Origin: [Actinomadura] parvosata subsp. kistnae | GTDB lineage: Bacteria; Actinomycetota; Actinomycetes; Streptosporangiales; Streptosporangiaceae | Length of the DNA: 64,000 nucleotides | Direction of reading: 5' to 3' | Assembly (NCBI RefSeq): GCF_900323885.1 | Contig: NZ_OOHJ01000006.1 | Span: forward strand, 620,001-684,000 | Shown here: piece by piece, positions 15,463 through 23,688 of the stretch | Position numbering within the stretch: position 1 is the stretch's first letter | Layout of the letters: every line of letters begins with the position of its first letter | Position numbers and translations under genes: made by a program | The notes under the pieces: model-generated | Database searches by the model: none | Seen by the model: the letters and a program-made list of their open reading frames with translations, nothing else | What the model was told of the DNA's origin: nothing

Positions 15463-16328
15463 GATGAGGGTTCCTCTTTATCTGGTGAGTTCTGGTTGGT
15501 GAGTGTTTTCCTGATGAGCGCGCGTGCCCTGGGCAGCGCCGCCTCGCGCAGGTCGCGGGCGTTGCGGTATTCGGCGGGGTATTGCGCCTCCAGGGCGGAG
15601 GCGTTGGCCGCGTCGAGATCGCGAGCGGTTCGTGACAATCCGGAGGAGCCCGCGCAGCGGGCTTCCGCCGTCGCGACCAGCCGGTCACGGGCCTCCGCGC
15701 CGGCCTCCTGGTCGGCCAGGCGCTGCCTGCGCAGGGCCAGAGGTGTGTCCGCCGTGATCCCGGCCGCTTTCATGCAGGCGGACCAGCGTTGACGGGCGGC
15801 CACGTAGGCGGGGGCGGCCTGGGTCCGGCCGACGCGCATCTGGATGAGCGTCCGGGTGACCCTGCTGGCGCGGAACCAGCGCGCCTTGTCCCCGTAGAGC
15901 TCCTGCCACGCCTGGGCCACACAGCCGTTGGCACTGTGGCCGACCGTGCCGCCGACGGGCAGTTCCGCCTCGATGACCGCGGCACGGTCGCCGTGATAAG
16001 CGGTCAGCCAGGCGCGCCGTCGTTCCTCCGGCAGGCCGTGGAAGTAGTCCCGCGAAGGGGCGGCGGCCCTTTCCAGCTCCTTTCTCGCCGCTCTGCCGTA
16101 CCCGTTCTCCCGCGCCCATTCCTCGTCGTCGACGACATAGGGAAACCGATCCATGTCCGGCGTCCTGCTTTCGGGCTCCGGCCAGTACCGCAGATTCCGC
16201 CCGCTCATGCAGGCGCCGATGAGAACCTGCTCGGCTTGATGGAGAATGCCGGTTTCCACGGGCGCCGCCGCACATCCGCAAAGCACGGCCAGCCCAACCA
16301 GGGCATGCCTCAACTGTCGTCCTGACAC
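15459..16328 (-). CDS. Putative lipoprotein
   Basis: 289 aa. The N-terminus has a lipobox (LAVLCGC, cleavage before Cys at about residue 19), then a largely helical, charged domain with several Cys and Trp. No enzymatic motif was found. It would be anchored on the outer face of the membrane. Its gene is the first of a two-gene unit coupled by ATGA to the secreted protein gene, suggesting that the two products work together outside the cell. Confidence 0.7.
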   Translation of the reverse strand: MSGRQLRHALVGLAVLCGCAAAPVETGILHQAEQVLIGACMSGRNLRYWPEPESRTPDMDRFPYVVDDEEWARENGYGRAARKELERAAAPSRDYFHGLPEERRRAWLTAYHGDRAAVIEAELPVGGTVGHSANGCVAQAWQELYGDKARWFRASRVTRTLIQMRVGRTQAAPAYVAARQRWSACMKAAGITADTPLALRRQRLADQEAGAEARDRLVATAEARCAGSSGLSRTARDLDAANASALEAQYPAEYRNARDLREAALPRARALIRKTLTNQNSPDKEEPSS

Positions 16329-16510
16329 GTGAATCCCCCCGAGGGTGACGGGCCTGAGGCCGAATCGGGCCGTCTTCCGCGGAAAGCCGGCCCACTCACT
16401 GTCGCAGGAAGAATTCAGGCGTTGTGAGACTTGTAAGTCGTGGCTTAATCGCGCCGTTCAGGGACATGCGCGACCGGTCTGCGGCGGGGCGGCGTACACG
16501 TGGGGGGCGG

Positions 16511-17515
16511 ATGCACCGGATCCATTTCACGAGCGACGACCTGGCACGCGTCCGGGTGGCGGCGACGTTGGGCCCGATGGCCGAGACGCTGTTCAGCCTG
16601 ACCGCGCTGCGGGGGCGGTCGGGGGAGGCGACGTTCGGCGCGTGGCGGCGCCGGGCCCGCGCCGGGCTGGATTCCAGATACGCGGTCCTGGGGGCCGTCC
16701 TGCCCCCAGGAGGACCCAGTTTCGACCTGGCCAACCTGGCCGGGCCCGGACGCGACTTCGCCGAGAGCGCCGAGAACTTCCTGGCCAGGAGCCGGCACGC
16801 GGTGCGGGCGGAGCTCGACTACTACGCCGACCATCACGGCCGGGTGCCGGCGGCGCTGGCCGCGCTCGTCGACAGCCCGGCCGCCCGCCGGGAGCTGCTG
16901 TCCAGGGTGGAGAGCTACCATCAGGCCGCTGTCGAGCCCCACTGGAACCGCATCCAGGCACACCTCGCCGCCGAACGCACCCGGCGTGGCACGATCATGC
17001 TCGACCAGGGCGTCGATGGTCTGCTGTCCACCCTGCATCCGGACATCCGCTGGGCGCCGCCGACGCTCTACATCCGCAACGGCGACGAGACCCCTGCCGA
17101 GCTGACGCTCGACGGGCGAGGGCTGCTGCTGGTGTCGTCGTTCTTCCTGCGGGTTCCCACAGTGATGTACGACCCGAGGAGCCTCACCGGCGGCTTCCTG
17201 TTCTACCCGGCCGCCCTCGGCGCCGAGCAGGCCGCGAGCGTCTGGACGACCGGGACGTCGTCGAGCGCGCTGGCCGGCCTTCTGGGCCGCACCCGCGCGG
17301 CGATCCTCACCGCCATCGCCGACGGCGTGACCGGCACCGGCGTCCTGGCCAGGCGTCTCGACGTCTCCTCGGCGGCGGTCAGCCAGCACACCGCCGTACT
17401 GCGTGAGGCGGGCCTGATCACCACGCTCCGCCATCACGGCACCGTCCAGCACCACCCCACGCCGACCGGCCTGGCCCTCCTCGACCGGCCTGACACACCC
17501 CACGCCGGCCCTTGA
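16511..17515 (+). CDS. ArsR-like winged-helix regulator with DUF5937-type N-terminal domain
   Basis: 334 aa from ATG 16511 (MHRIHFTSDDLARVRVA). The first about 250 residues resemble the DUF5937 domain found upstream of ArsR HTH domains in actinomycetes. The C-terminal HTH is visible in GVLARRLDVSSAAVSQHTAVLREAGLI. It probably represses a neighbouring gene in response to a small ligand; the usual regulated partner may be the truncated oxidoreductase directly downstream. A GTG 29 codons upstream is possible, but the ATG fits the family start better. Confidence 0.82.
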   Translation: MHRIHFTSDDLARVRVAATLGPMAETLFSLTALRGRSGEATFGAWRRRARAGLDSRYAVLGAVLPPGGPSFDLANLAGPGRDFAESAENFLARSRHAVRAELDYYADHHGRVPAALAALVDSPAARRELLSRVESYHQAAVEPHWNRIQAHLAAERTRRGTIMLDQGVDGLLSTLHPDIRWAPPTLYIRNGDETPAELTLDGRGLLLVSSFFLRVPTVMYDPRSLTGGFLFYPAALGAEQAASVWTTGTSSSALAGLLGRTRAAILTAIADGVTGTGVLARRLDVSSAAVSQHTAVLREAGLITTLRHHGTVQHHPTPTGLALLDRPDTPHAGP

Positions 17516-17516
17516 C

Positions 17517-17954
17517 GCCGTCCTCGGCACCGCCCGGGCACGCGATGTCCGGCGGGAGCCGGACGACCTCGCCACCGCACACGGCACGACCGCCGCCCTG
17601 AGCGTCGGACTCGTCCCCGGCGTCACCAACCTGCTGGCCCGCCTGGTCGCCGAGCGGTCACCGGGCAGTGACCTGCGCATCGGCGTGCTGCTCGGCTCGG
17701 GGGAGCACCCGTACCGTGCACCGCTTCCCTTCTCCGACCAGTACACGCTGCCCCGCACGATCGCCGTGCCGTCCGCCCGCACGGGCCTGTGCCTCGACTC
17801 CCGCCTGTTCACCATGCTGCTGGCCGCCGCCCGGCGGCCCGCGATCGAGAAGCTGCTGCGCCGTCCCCGGACACGCGAGCTGCTGCTCACGGCGCTGACG
17901 CGGATCCACCTTGGCGGTGGCGGCTTCGCCGTCACGGTCGGCGCCGGCCGGTGA
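17517..17954 (+). pseudogene. Saccharopine-dehydrogenase-like oxidoreductase, N-terminus missing
   Basis: An open frame with no suitable start follows the regulator stop at once. It includes GLVPGVTNLLARLVAE and LPFSDQYTLPRTIAVPS and ends VGAGR. This matches the middle and end of saccharopine-dehydrogenase-like NADP enzymes, but the Rossmann N-terminal half is gone. A frame starting at GTG 17685 could be translated as an 89-aa stub. Confidence 0.55.
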
Positions 17955-18003
17955 CGGGTTCGTCCTCGACGGCGATGACTGAATCGCGCGGCAGGCTCGC
18001 CGG

Positions 18004-18990
18004 TCAGCCGGGGTCGAGCCAGCCGAGTCGTGCCGCCCGCACGCCTGCCTGGAACCGGCTGCTCGCGCCCAGCACCGCCGTCAGCTCGCCGACCAGCCGG
18101 GTGATGGTCCGCGTCGAGACGCCCATGCTGCGCGCGATGGCGGAGTCCTTCGCCCCCGCTGCGAGCATGCGCAGCACGGCGAGCTGCTGCTCGGTGAGCG
18201 ACACGCCATCGGTCGACCGTGGGACGTCCTCGGGCTCGGAGGCCGTCGTCCAGCAGTAGTCGTAGATCGCCGCCAGCGACTTCACCACGCCTCCACCGCG
18301 AATCAGCACGGTGCCCGCCTGCAGCGACTCCGGATCGGCCTGGACGACGGCGGTGTGGCGGTCGTAGATGAGCATGCGCGTAGGGATCACAGGCGTGACC
18401 CGCACCTCGATGCCGCACCTGCGCCATTCACCCATGAACTCCCGGATCAGCGGGTTCGACATGGCGATCTGCGCGTGCAGAGCACGCAACCGTACGCCGT
18501 TGCGGGCGGTGGTCTCGCTGCGGGCCAGGCCGGCCTCCAGCGACTCGCGGGTCCACGGCGCGATCGGATGCATGCCGAGCACTTCGTGTTCAGCCTGTTC
18601 GGCCAGCTCGTCAATGCGCTCGGACAGGTGCTCGCGGCGGTCGGGCCAGGGGAAGAACTCCACATGCGCGTGGCTGTCCGCCGGTCCGGACAGGCCGAGA
18701 TAGTGCTTCGCCAGCGAAGCCGTCTTGACGTGCTGCTCGATCACGCTGTCGAGCAGCCGGTGGCTGCTCTGCAGGCTCCGGTTGAGCGCGGTGGCGACGT
18801 CGGCAGCGGTCTGCGTCTCAGGATTCAGCAGCTGGAGCCGGACGAGCTGGGAGCGAGCCCGGTCGATGTCCGCCGCCGCCAGGCGCAGCTCCTCGGCGGC
18901 CTCGGGCAACGACTCTCCTCGGTCCCGCATGCGGGCGTACAAGGAACGCGCCACGCTGTCATCCGCAGCAAGCGGCCCCCCGTCCACCAC
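18004..18990 (-). CDS. LuxR-type transcriptional regulator
   Basis: 328 aa from GTG 18990 (GGGAGGGAG upstream). The C-terminal LuxR HTH reads LTEQQLAVLRMLAAGAKDSAIARSMGVSTRT...LVGELTAVLGASSRFQAGVRA. The N-terminal part (helical, then DUF-like sensor region) resembles the common actinomycete regulators with a phospholipase-D-like or TrmB-like sensor domain. No cognate kinase is nearby, so it is probably a one-component regulator. It is divergent from the small metal-binding protein at 19176. Confidence 0.85.
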   Translation of the reverse strand: MVDGGPLAADDSVARSLYARMRDRGESLPEAAEELRLAAADIDRARSQLVRLQLLNPETQTAADVATALNRSLQSSHRLLDSVIEQHVKTASLAKHYLGLSGPADSHAHVEFFPWPDRREHLSERIDELAEQAEHEVLGMHPIAPWTRESLEAGLARSETTARNGVRLRALHAQIAMSNPLIREFMGEWRRCGIEVRVTPVIPTRMLIYDRHTAVVQADPESLQAGTVLIRGGGVVKSLAAIYDYCWTTASEPEDVPRSTDGVSLTEQQLAVLRMLAAGAKDSAIARSMGVSTRTITRLVGELTAVLGASSRFQAGVRAARLGWLDPG

Positions 18991-19175
18991 CGAACTCCCT
19001 CCCTAGCGCCGGCTCAACGCTGAACAGTGGCACATTCGGCCCTTTGTGGCAAAGGTTCCGGTTTTCGCCATGTCGTGTTTCGGAAGCGTCTGATGCCTCC
19101 ACGCCGGTGCTTCCGTGCAGCACGATCTGTTCTGACGCGGCGCAGTACTCGCCGTGAAGCAGAAGGAGGGATCCG

Positions 19176-19409
19176 ATGATCACTGTTGCCTACAGCCTCG
19201 TCGCTTATCGCATCGCCGGCCTGTCCCCGGAGACCTGCGGCCACTGTCTGGCCGCCATCAAGTCGGAGCTCATCCAGGTGCCGGGAGTCGTCGGTGTGGA
19301 GGTCGATCCGGCTGAGGGGCGGGTCAGCGTCCTGACTGATGGCCCTGTCGGCGAGGAACAGGTCCGCGTGGCGGTGGAAGCCGCCGGTTGCGCCGTCGCG
19401 GACTCCTGA
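19176..19409 (+). CDS. Heavy-metal-associated (HMA) domain protein
   Basis: 77 aa. The ferredoxin-like HMA fold is indicated by CGHC in loop 1 (AGLSPETCGHCLAAIKSEL), then VPGVVGVEVDPAEGRVSVL and AVEAAGCAV. The two Cys bind Cu(I) or another soft metal, as in CopZ chaperones, although the residue before the first Cys is Thr rather than the usual Met-x. GGAGGG lies at correct spacing. No P-type ATPase gene is adjacent, so the partner is unknown. Confidence 0.88.
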   Translation: MITVAYSLVAYRIAGLSPETCGHCLAAIKSELIQVPGVVGVEVDPAEGRVSVLTDGPVGEEQVRVAVEAAGCAVADS

Positions 19410-19548
19410 GAGTTCGGGCACCGGGGTCCGCCGGCAGCGTTCTGGTGGACCCCACTTCAGTCGCCCGACTCTGACGCAGATCAGGGCTACGGTGACGACA
19501 CGCGTGCAGGGTGCTGTGCAACAGGACATCCTGGACAGGAGGGGCAGT

Positions 19549-19708
19549 GTGGGGGAGATGGTCGCCGCCATGGCGCACTCCCCGGCGCTGCTGGAGGGCT
19601 ACCTGAACCTGTCCCGCGCCACAAGCTGCCGCAGGCCCTCGGCGAGAAGGTCTCGCTCACCGATGCCGACGTCGCCGAGCTGCTGGCGTTGCATACCTGG
19701 AGGGGGTA
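19549..19708 (+). pseudogene. Carboxymuconolactone-decarboxylase/AhpD-like fragment
   Basis: VGEMVAAMAHSPALLEGYLN in one frame is continued, after a shift, by HKLPQALGEKVSLTDADVAE. These match the start and later part of CMD/AhpD proteins; the catalytic Cys region between them is deleted. Confidence 0.5.
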
Positions 19709-19744
19709 TCTTCGGGAGAAGTCGACGTGTGGGAGGCGTGCAGG

Positions 19745-20869
19745 ATGAGTGACGCATTCGCAAGGCCCGGCGAGCCTCAGGTCGAGGGGTTCGTCGCGGA
19801 CGGATACGACAAGGTGCGCGAGGTCTTCCAGAAGCTCGTCCACGACGGCCGGGAGACAGGGGCCGGCGTGTCGGTCTGGCGCGACGCGCGTGAGGTCGTC
19901 CGGCTGAGCGGGGGATGGGCCGACAGCTCGCGGCGCCGCCCCTGGAGTGCCGACACCCTTGTCCAGCCGTACTCGCTGTCGAAGTCCTTCGTGACCCTCG
20001 CGGCCCTGGTGGCGGTGCGCGACGGCTCACTGGCCCTCGACGAGCCGGTGGCCAGGTACTGGCCCGAGTACGGGGTCAGGGGCAAGGACCGGACGACGCT
20101 GCGCCACGTTCTCACCCACCGGGCCGGCCAGCCGCGCTTCCCGGCGGAGGCGGCCGGCCTCGACCTGCTGGACGACGCCGGGCTGCGCGAGAGCCTGGCC
20201 CAGGCGGCGCCCGAGTACGTGCCGGGAACGTCGCTCGGCGAGCACGCGCTGACCTACGGGCATCTGGTGGACGGCATCCTGCGCGCGGGCGCCGGCACCA
20301 CGCTGGGGGAGACGTTCAACGAGGTCGTGCGGCCCGCGCTCGATCTGGACGCGTGGTTCGGGGTGCCGGACGACCAGCTGGGACGGGTCGCCGACCTGGA
20401 GTACGCCGACCCCGACTGGCCCCACCGGCTGCACGCCGCGCCCTGGCTCCAGATCCCGGACGGAACCCTGGACGTCGAGCGGGCGAACTCCCGCGCGTGG
20501 CGGCAGACGGTCTTCGGCGCCGTCAACCTGCACACGACCGCCACGGCCATGGCCCGCTTCTTCGCCGAACTGACCGCCGAGGACGGCCCCGTGCGCACCC
20601 TGCTCGGCCCCGAACTGCACGCCGAACTGCTCGCCCCGCAGGTCACGGACTTCGACGAGGTCTTCGGCACCAGGATCACCTGGACGCTGGGCTTCGTCCG
20701 CGACCACGGCAAGATCGCCAAGGGCGGCATCGGCGGCTCGGCGGCCTGGTGGTCGCGCAGGCACCACCATGGCTGCGCCTACCTGACCCGGCGGCTGGAC
20801 GATCATTCCAGGGCCGCCGAGATCGCGGCCGCCCTGGGCGACGATTTGACGGTCGTGGGCGAGGACTGA
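19745..20869 (+). CDS. Beta-lactamase-fold serine hydrolase
   Basis: 374 aa, class C / esterase EstB-like. The catalytic SxxK is in YSLSKSF near residue 85; the Tyr motif falls in the HALTYGHLVDG segment; the C-terminal KGGIGGSAAW segment lies in the KTG-equivalent region. No signal peptide is visible, so it is likely cytoplasmic with esterase or amidase activity rather than a penicillinase. Start ATG 19745 follows GGGAGGCGTGCAGG. It is monocistronic. Confidence 0.88.
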   Translation: MSDAFARPGEPQVEGFVADGYDKVREVFQKLVHDGRETGAGVSVWRDAREVVRLSGGWADSSRRRPWSADTLVQPYSLSKSFVTLAALVAVRDGSLALDEPVARYWPEYGVRGKDRTTLRHVLTHRAGQPRFPAEAAGLDLLDDAGLRESLAQAAPEYVPGTSLGEHALTYGHLVDGILRAGAGTTLGETFNEVVRPALDLDAWFGVPDDQLGRVADLEYADPDWPHRLHAAPWLQIPDGTLDVERANSRAWRQTVFGAVNLHTTATAMARFFAELTAEDGPVRTLLGPELHAELLAPQVTDFDEVFGTRITWTLGFVRDHGKIAKGGIGGSAAWWSRRHHHGCAYLTRRLDDHSRAAEIAAALGDDLTVVGED

Positions 20870-21229
20870 GCCGGATCCGCTCATCGATCGGCGGCGACAG
20901 GCTCACGGAGAGCCGGTCTGGCGGAGCCGGCGCAAGATCCGGATCAGGAAAGCCGCCGGCCGGCCGGTCGAGCGCGGCCTGCGTTGGCTGCATCGAGCGG
21001 CGCCCCGGTCACCTCCTGGTGAATGGGCCGGTCATGGCGACCGGGCCGCTGCTCGCCGTGCTCCTGCAGCTGGTGTTCAAGCCCTGGCCGTGTGGGCGGG
21101 CGTTCGTGCCGCCTGGCGTCGCGGGGATGGTGGTCGTGGTCGCCGTGGAGGTCGGGCTGGTGACCAGTGGCGCGGTGTTCAATGCGGTGCCGGCCGCGTA
21201 CCGGCTGGGCAACCCTCCTGCCGGCCGGG
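20870..21229. other. Gap with a possible membrane-protein fragment
   Basis: About 360 bp between a serine hydrolase and a convergent regulator. A plus-strand frame from GTG 21019 encodes MATGPLLAVLLQLVFKPW and further hydrophobic sequence, continuing into the regulator's 3' end to about 21306, but it has no ribosome site. It looks like a decayed membrane protein or chance. Confidence 0.3.
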
Positions 21230-22165
21230 TCAGGAGATGCGGAAGGCGCGGCGGTAGGCGCCTGGGGTGGTGCCTACCCGGGTGTGGAAGTGGCGGCGGA
21301 GGTTGACTGCCGAGGTGAGGCCGACGCGGGTGGCGATCGCCTCCACGGGAAGGTCCGTCTCCTCCAGCAGGGTGCGGGCTTCGGCGATGCGGCGGGACAG
21401 GAGCCAGGCGCCCGGGCTCGTGCCCAGGTGGTCGGCGAAGCGGCGGGCCAGGGTGCGGGGGGAGACGTTGAGGTACGCGGCCAGGTCGCCCACCGACAGC
21501 GGCGTGGCCAGGCGCGCGGCGGCCCAGGCGAGGAGGCCGTCGAGGGAATCGTCCGGCGGCGCCGACGGGATGTACTGGGTCTGGCCGCCGTCGCGGTGCG
21601 GTGGCATGACCATGTGGCGGGCGAGGAGGGCGGCGTAGGCGGCGCCGTGGTCGCGGCGGACCAGGTGGAGGCACAGGTCGATGCCGGCGCCCGCCCCTGC
21701 GCTGGTGGCGACGTCGCCGTGGTCCACGTAGAGCTTGTCCGGTTCGACGCGGACCTGCGGGAACTCGCGGCGCAGCCGGGCGGCGCGGGCCCAGTGGGTG
21801 GTGGCGGAGCGGCCGTCCAGGAGGCCGGTGCGGGCCAGGGCGAAGACGCCCGAGCAGATCGTGACCAGGCGGGCCCCGCGGGCGTGCGCTCGCAGGAGTG
21901 CGCGGCGCACGCGGGGCGGCAGCGGCGCCTCCACCGGCGCCCAGCCGGGGATGATCACGGTGTCGGCGGTCGCGAGCGCGGAGAGGCCGCGGGGGACGGA
22001 CATCGCGTATCCGGCCGTCGTCGGCACCGGGCCCGGCCTCTCCGCGCACACCTCGAACTCGTAGCGTTGCGGCAGGCCGTCGCGGACGGTGCCGAAGACC
22101 TCGGCGGCGCAGCCGAGCTCGAACGTCGACTGCACCGGACGGACCAGCGCCACCACCCGATGCAT
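21230..22165 (-). CDS. GlxA-type AraC regulator (DJ-1/PfpI plus AraC HTH)
   Basis: 311 aa from ATG 22165 (MHRVVALVRP, the usual family start); an in-frame ATG lies at 22183. The N-terminal DJ-1/PfpI-like domain contains VTICSGVFALARTGLLDGR around its degenerate nucleophile elbow. The C-terminal double HTH reads VGDLAAYLNVSPRTLARRF and PVEAIATRVGLTSAVNLRRHF. It is divergent from the cupin gene at 22237, its most likely target. A frameshifted relative is at 43565-44440. Confidence 0.9.
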   Translation of the reverse strand: MHRVVALVRPVQSTFELGCAAEVFGTVRDGLPQRYEFEVCAERPGPVPTTAGYAMSVPRGLSALATADTVIIPGWAPVEAPLPPRVRRALLRAHARGARLVTICSGVFALARTGLLDGRSATTHWARAARLRREFPQVRVEPDKLYVDHGDVATSAGAGAGIDLCLHLVRRDHGAAYAALLARHMVMPPHRDGGQTQYIPSAPPDDSLDGLLAWAAARLATPLSVGDLAAYLNVSPRTLARRFADHLGTSPGAWLLSRRIAEARTLLEETDLPVEAIATRVGLTSAVNLRRHFHTRVGTTPGAYRRAFRIS

Positions 22166-22236
22166 GGCAGAAAAGTACCCCATGGTGTCATTGCTGACGC
22201 TGGCCCGCCCTCGGGCGAACGCGGCACTTTGGGGGC

Positions 22237-22572
22237 ATGTATCCCGAGATTCTGGCCCAGGAGGGCTACACGTCCGTGTCCGTCGACGAAGCCCCGGTCC
22301 GGGAGGTCTTCCCCGGGATCCGGCTGCGTCCGCTGTGGAAGGGGCCGACCGGGGCGCACGCCCACGTGCTGGAGATGGACCCGGGCACGTCATGGCCGCG
22401 CCGCGACGTCCACGAACCGGGTCCCGAGGAGGTGTACGTGGTCGCGGGCACCTTCAGCGACGGCGCCCGCGACTACCCCGCCGGCACGTTCCTGCACGCC
22501 CCGGCCGGAACGTGGCACGTGCCGTCGTCGGCGACCGGCTGCACGCTGTTCCTGTTCTACCCCGAGGGCTGA
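22237..22572 (+). CDS. Small cupin-domain protein
   Basis: 111 aa. A single conserved beta-barrel (HAHVLEMDPGTSWPRRDVHEPGPEEVYVVAG and GTFLHAPAGTWHVPSS) resembles ChrR-type cupins. His and Glu residues for one metal ion are present. It starts 71 bp from the divergent GlxA-type regulator and ends about 110 bp before the methyltransferase gene; there is no evidence that it belongs to the peptide unit downstream. Confidence 0.82.
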   Translation: MYPEILAQEGYTSVSVDEAPVREVFPGIRLRPLWKGPTGAHAHVLEMDPGTSWPRRDVHEPGPEEVYVVAGTFSDGARDYPAGTFLHAPAGTWHVPSSATGCTLFLFYPEG

Positions 22573-22683
22573 GGATGCCCCTGGGGCGGGCGTTGTCCGG
22601 GCAGGAAGTGATCTGGGAAATGGACAGTTCCCGCTGACACCGTCGTCCCCGTCAAGCCGGCAGGACCGAGGCGGGGGACGGCG

Positions 22684-23541
22684 ATGCAGCAGGTGCGGGA
22701 CAGCGACGGCGTACGCGACGCGTACGACCGGTCGGCGGCCTTCTACGACCAGGTCACCCAGGCCGACGACTACGACCGGTGGGTGGCGCTGTACCTGGAG
22801 CTGTTGCGCGAGCACGGCGTCACCCCCGGAGGCCGGCTGGCCGATCTGGGGTGCGGCACCGGGAAGGGCGCTCTGCGGCTGGCCGGGCACGGGTTCGAGG
22901 TGACCGGGATCGACCTGTCGCCGCGCATGCTGGACGTGGCGCGCGGCAAGCGGGGGGCCGGGCGGGTGCGGTTCGTCCAGGGGGATCTGCGGTGCCTGCC
23001 CGAGGGGCTGGGGCCGTTCGAGGTGGCGGTCACGATGGGGGAGCCGCTCAACCACCTGCGCGACGAGGACGAGCTCGCAGCGGCGTTCGCCCAGGTGGCG
23101 CGGGTGCTGGCGCCTGGCGGGCTGTTCCTGTTCGACGTCAACACGGCCGGGTTCTACCGGCGGCTGGCCGGGGTGCGGCACGTCGTCGAGGACGAAGGGT
23201 CGCTCGTGCTGCATCGCGGCTTCGCCGCCCATGAACGGGAAGGCGCCGAACTGCGGGTGGATCACTTCCGGCGCGAAGGCTCCGAGGGCGGGGACGGCGC
23301 GCGCTGGACGCGTACCCACGTGCTGTACTCCTGGGCCTATTTCGCCCCCGCCACGGTGGAGCGGCTGCTGGCCGCCGCCGGTCTGGCGCAGGTGGCCGCC
23401 TACGGGCTGGACGCCGGCGGGCTCCGTCCGGGCGGCGACGAGTGCGATGACCGCAAGCGGCTCGTCGTCGCCCGCTCCGAGCACCCGGGCCGCCACGGCG
23501 CGCGGCCCCGGGGAGACGTCCGAGGCACGGGAAGGAGGTGA
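22684..23541 (+). CDS. Class I SAM-dependent methyltransferase
   Basis: 285 aa. The N-terminal YDRSAAFYDQVTQADDYDRW is followed by motif I LADLGCGTGKGALRLAG (about residues 53-69), the acidic ribose-binding FEVTGIDLSPRML, and motif IV-like FEVAVTMGEPLNHL. It should methylate N, O or C of a small molecule or peptide. Its stop codon lies only 5 bp before the ATG of a 22-aa peptide gene and overlaps that gene's ribosome site, so the two are translationally linked; the peptide is therefore a strong candidate substrate. Confidence 0.9.
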   Translation: MQQVRDSDGVRDAYDRSAAFYDQVTQADDYDRWVALYLELLREHGVTPGGRLADLGCGTGKGALRLAGHGFEVTGIDLSPRMLDVARGKRGAGRVRFVQGDLRCLPEGLGPFEVAVTMGEPLNHLRDEDELAAAFAQVARVLAPGGLFLFDVNTAGFYRRLAGVRHVVEDEGSLVLHRGFAAHEREGAELRVDHFRREGSEGGDGARWTRTHVLYSWAYFAPATVERLLAAAGLAQVAAYGLDAGGLRPGGDECDDRKRLVVARSEHPGRHGARPRGDVRGTGRR

Positions 23542-23546
23542 CGACC

Positions 23547-23615
23547 ATGCGCAAGATCACGATCACGGCCAAGCCGGTCGAGCGGCCCCGCCGCATCTGG
23601 AACTGGAGCTGGTAA
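23547..23615 (+). CDS. Candidate RiPP precursor peptide ending WNWSW, 22 aa
   Basis: ATG-initiated, 22 codons, with AAGGAGGTGAC at ideal spacing, close to the perfect anti-16S match. The peptide starts MRKITITAKPVERP, then RRI and the aromatic tail WNWSW. The basic Lys/Arg/Pro-rich half looks like a leader, and the five-residue aromatic tail like a core. It lies between a methyltransferase and a SagB-like dehydrogenase and is followed by a stem-loop, as precursor genes often are. The family is not recognised. Products could be dehydrogenated, cross-linked or methylated Trp peptides (inference). Confidence 0.7.
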   Translation: MRKITITAKPVERPRRIWNWSW

Positions 23616-23627
23616 AGCCGGCCGCCG

Positions 23628-23655
23628 GGGGTGCCCGTGCCCACGCGGGCACCCC
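23628..23655 (+). terminator. Stem-loop between precursor and dehydrogenase genes
   Basis: A 10-bp perfect stem GGGTGCCCG-type (23628-23637 with 23646-23655) and an 8-nt loop, without T-run. It probably attenuates transcription or stabilises the upstream message so that peptide exceeds enzyme. Confidence 0.6.
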
Positions 23656-23688
23656 ACCATCACCATTGATAGAAGGAAAAATCCGGAC

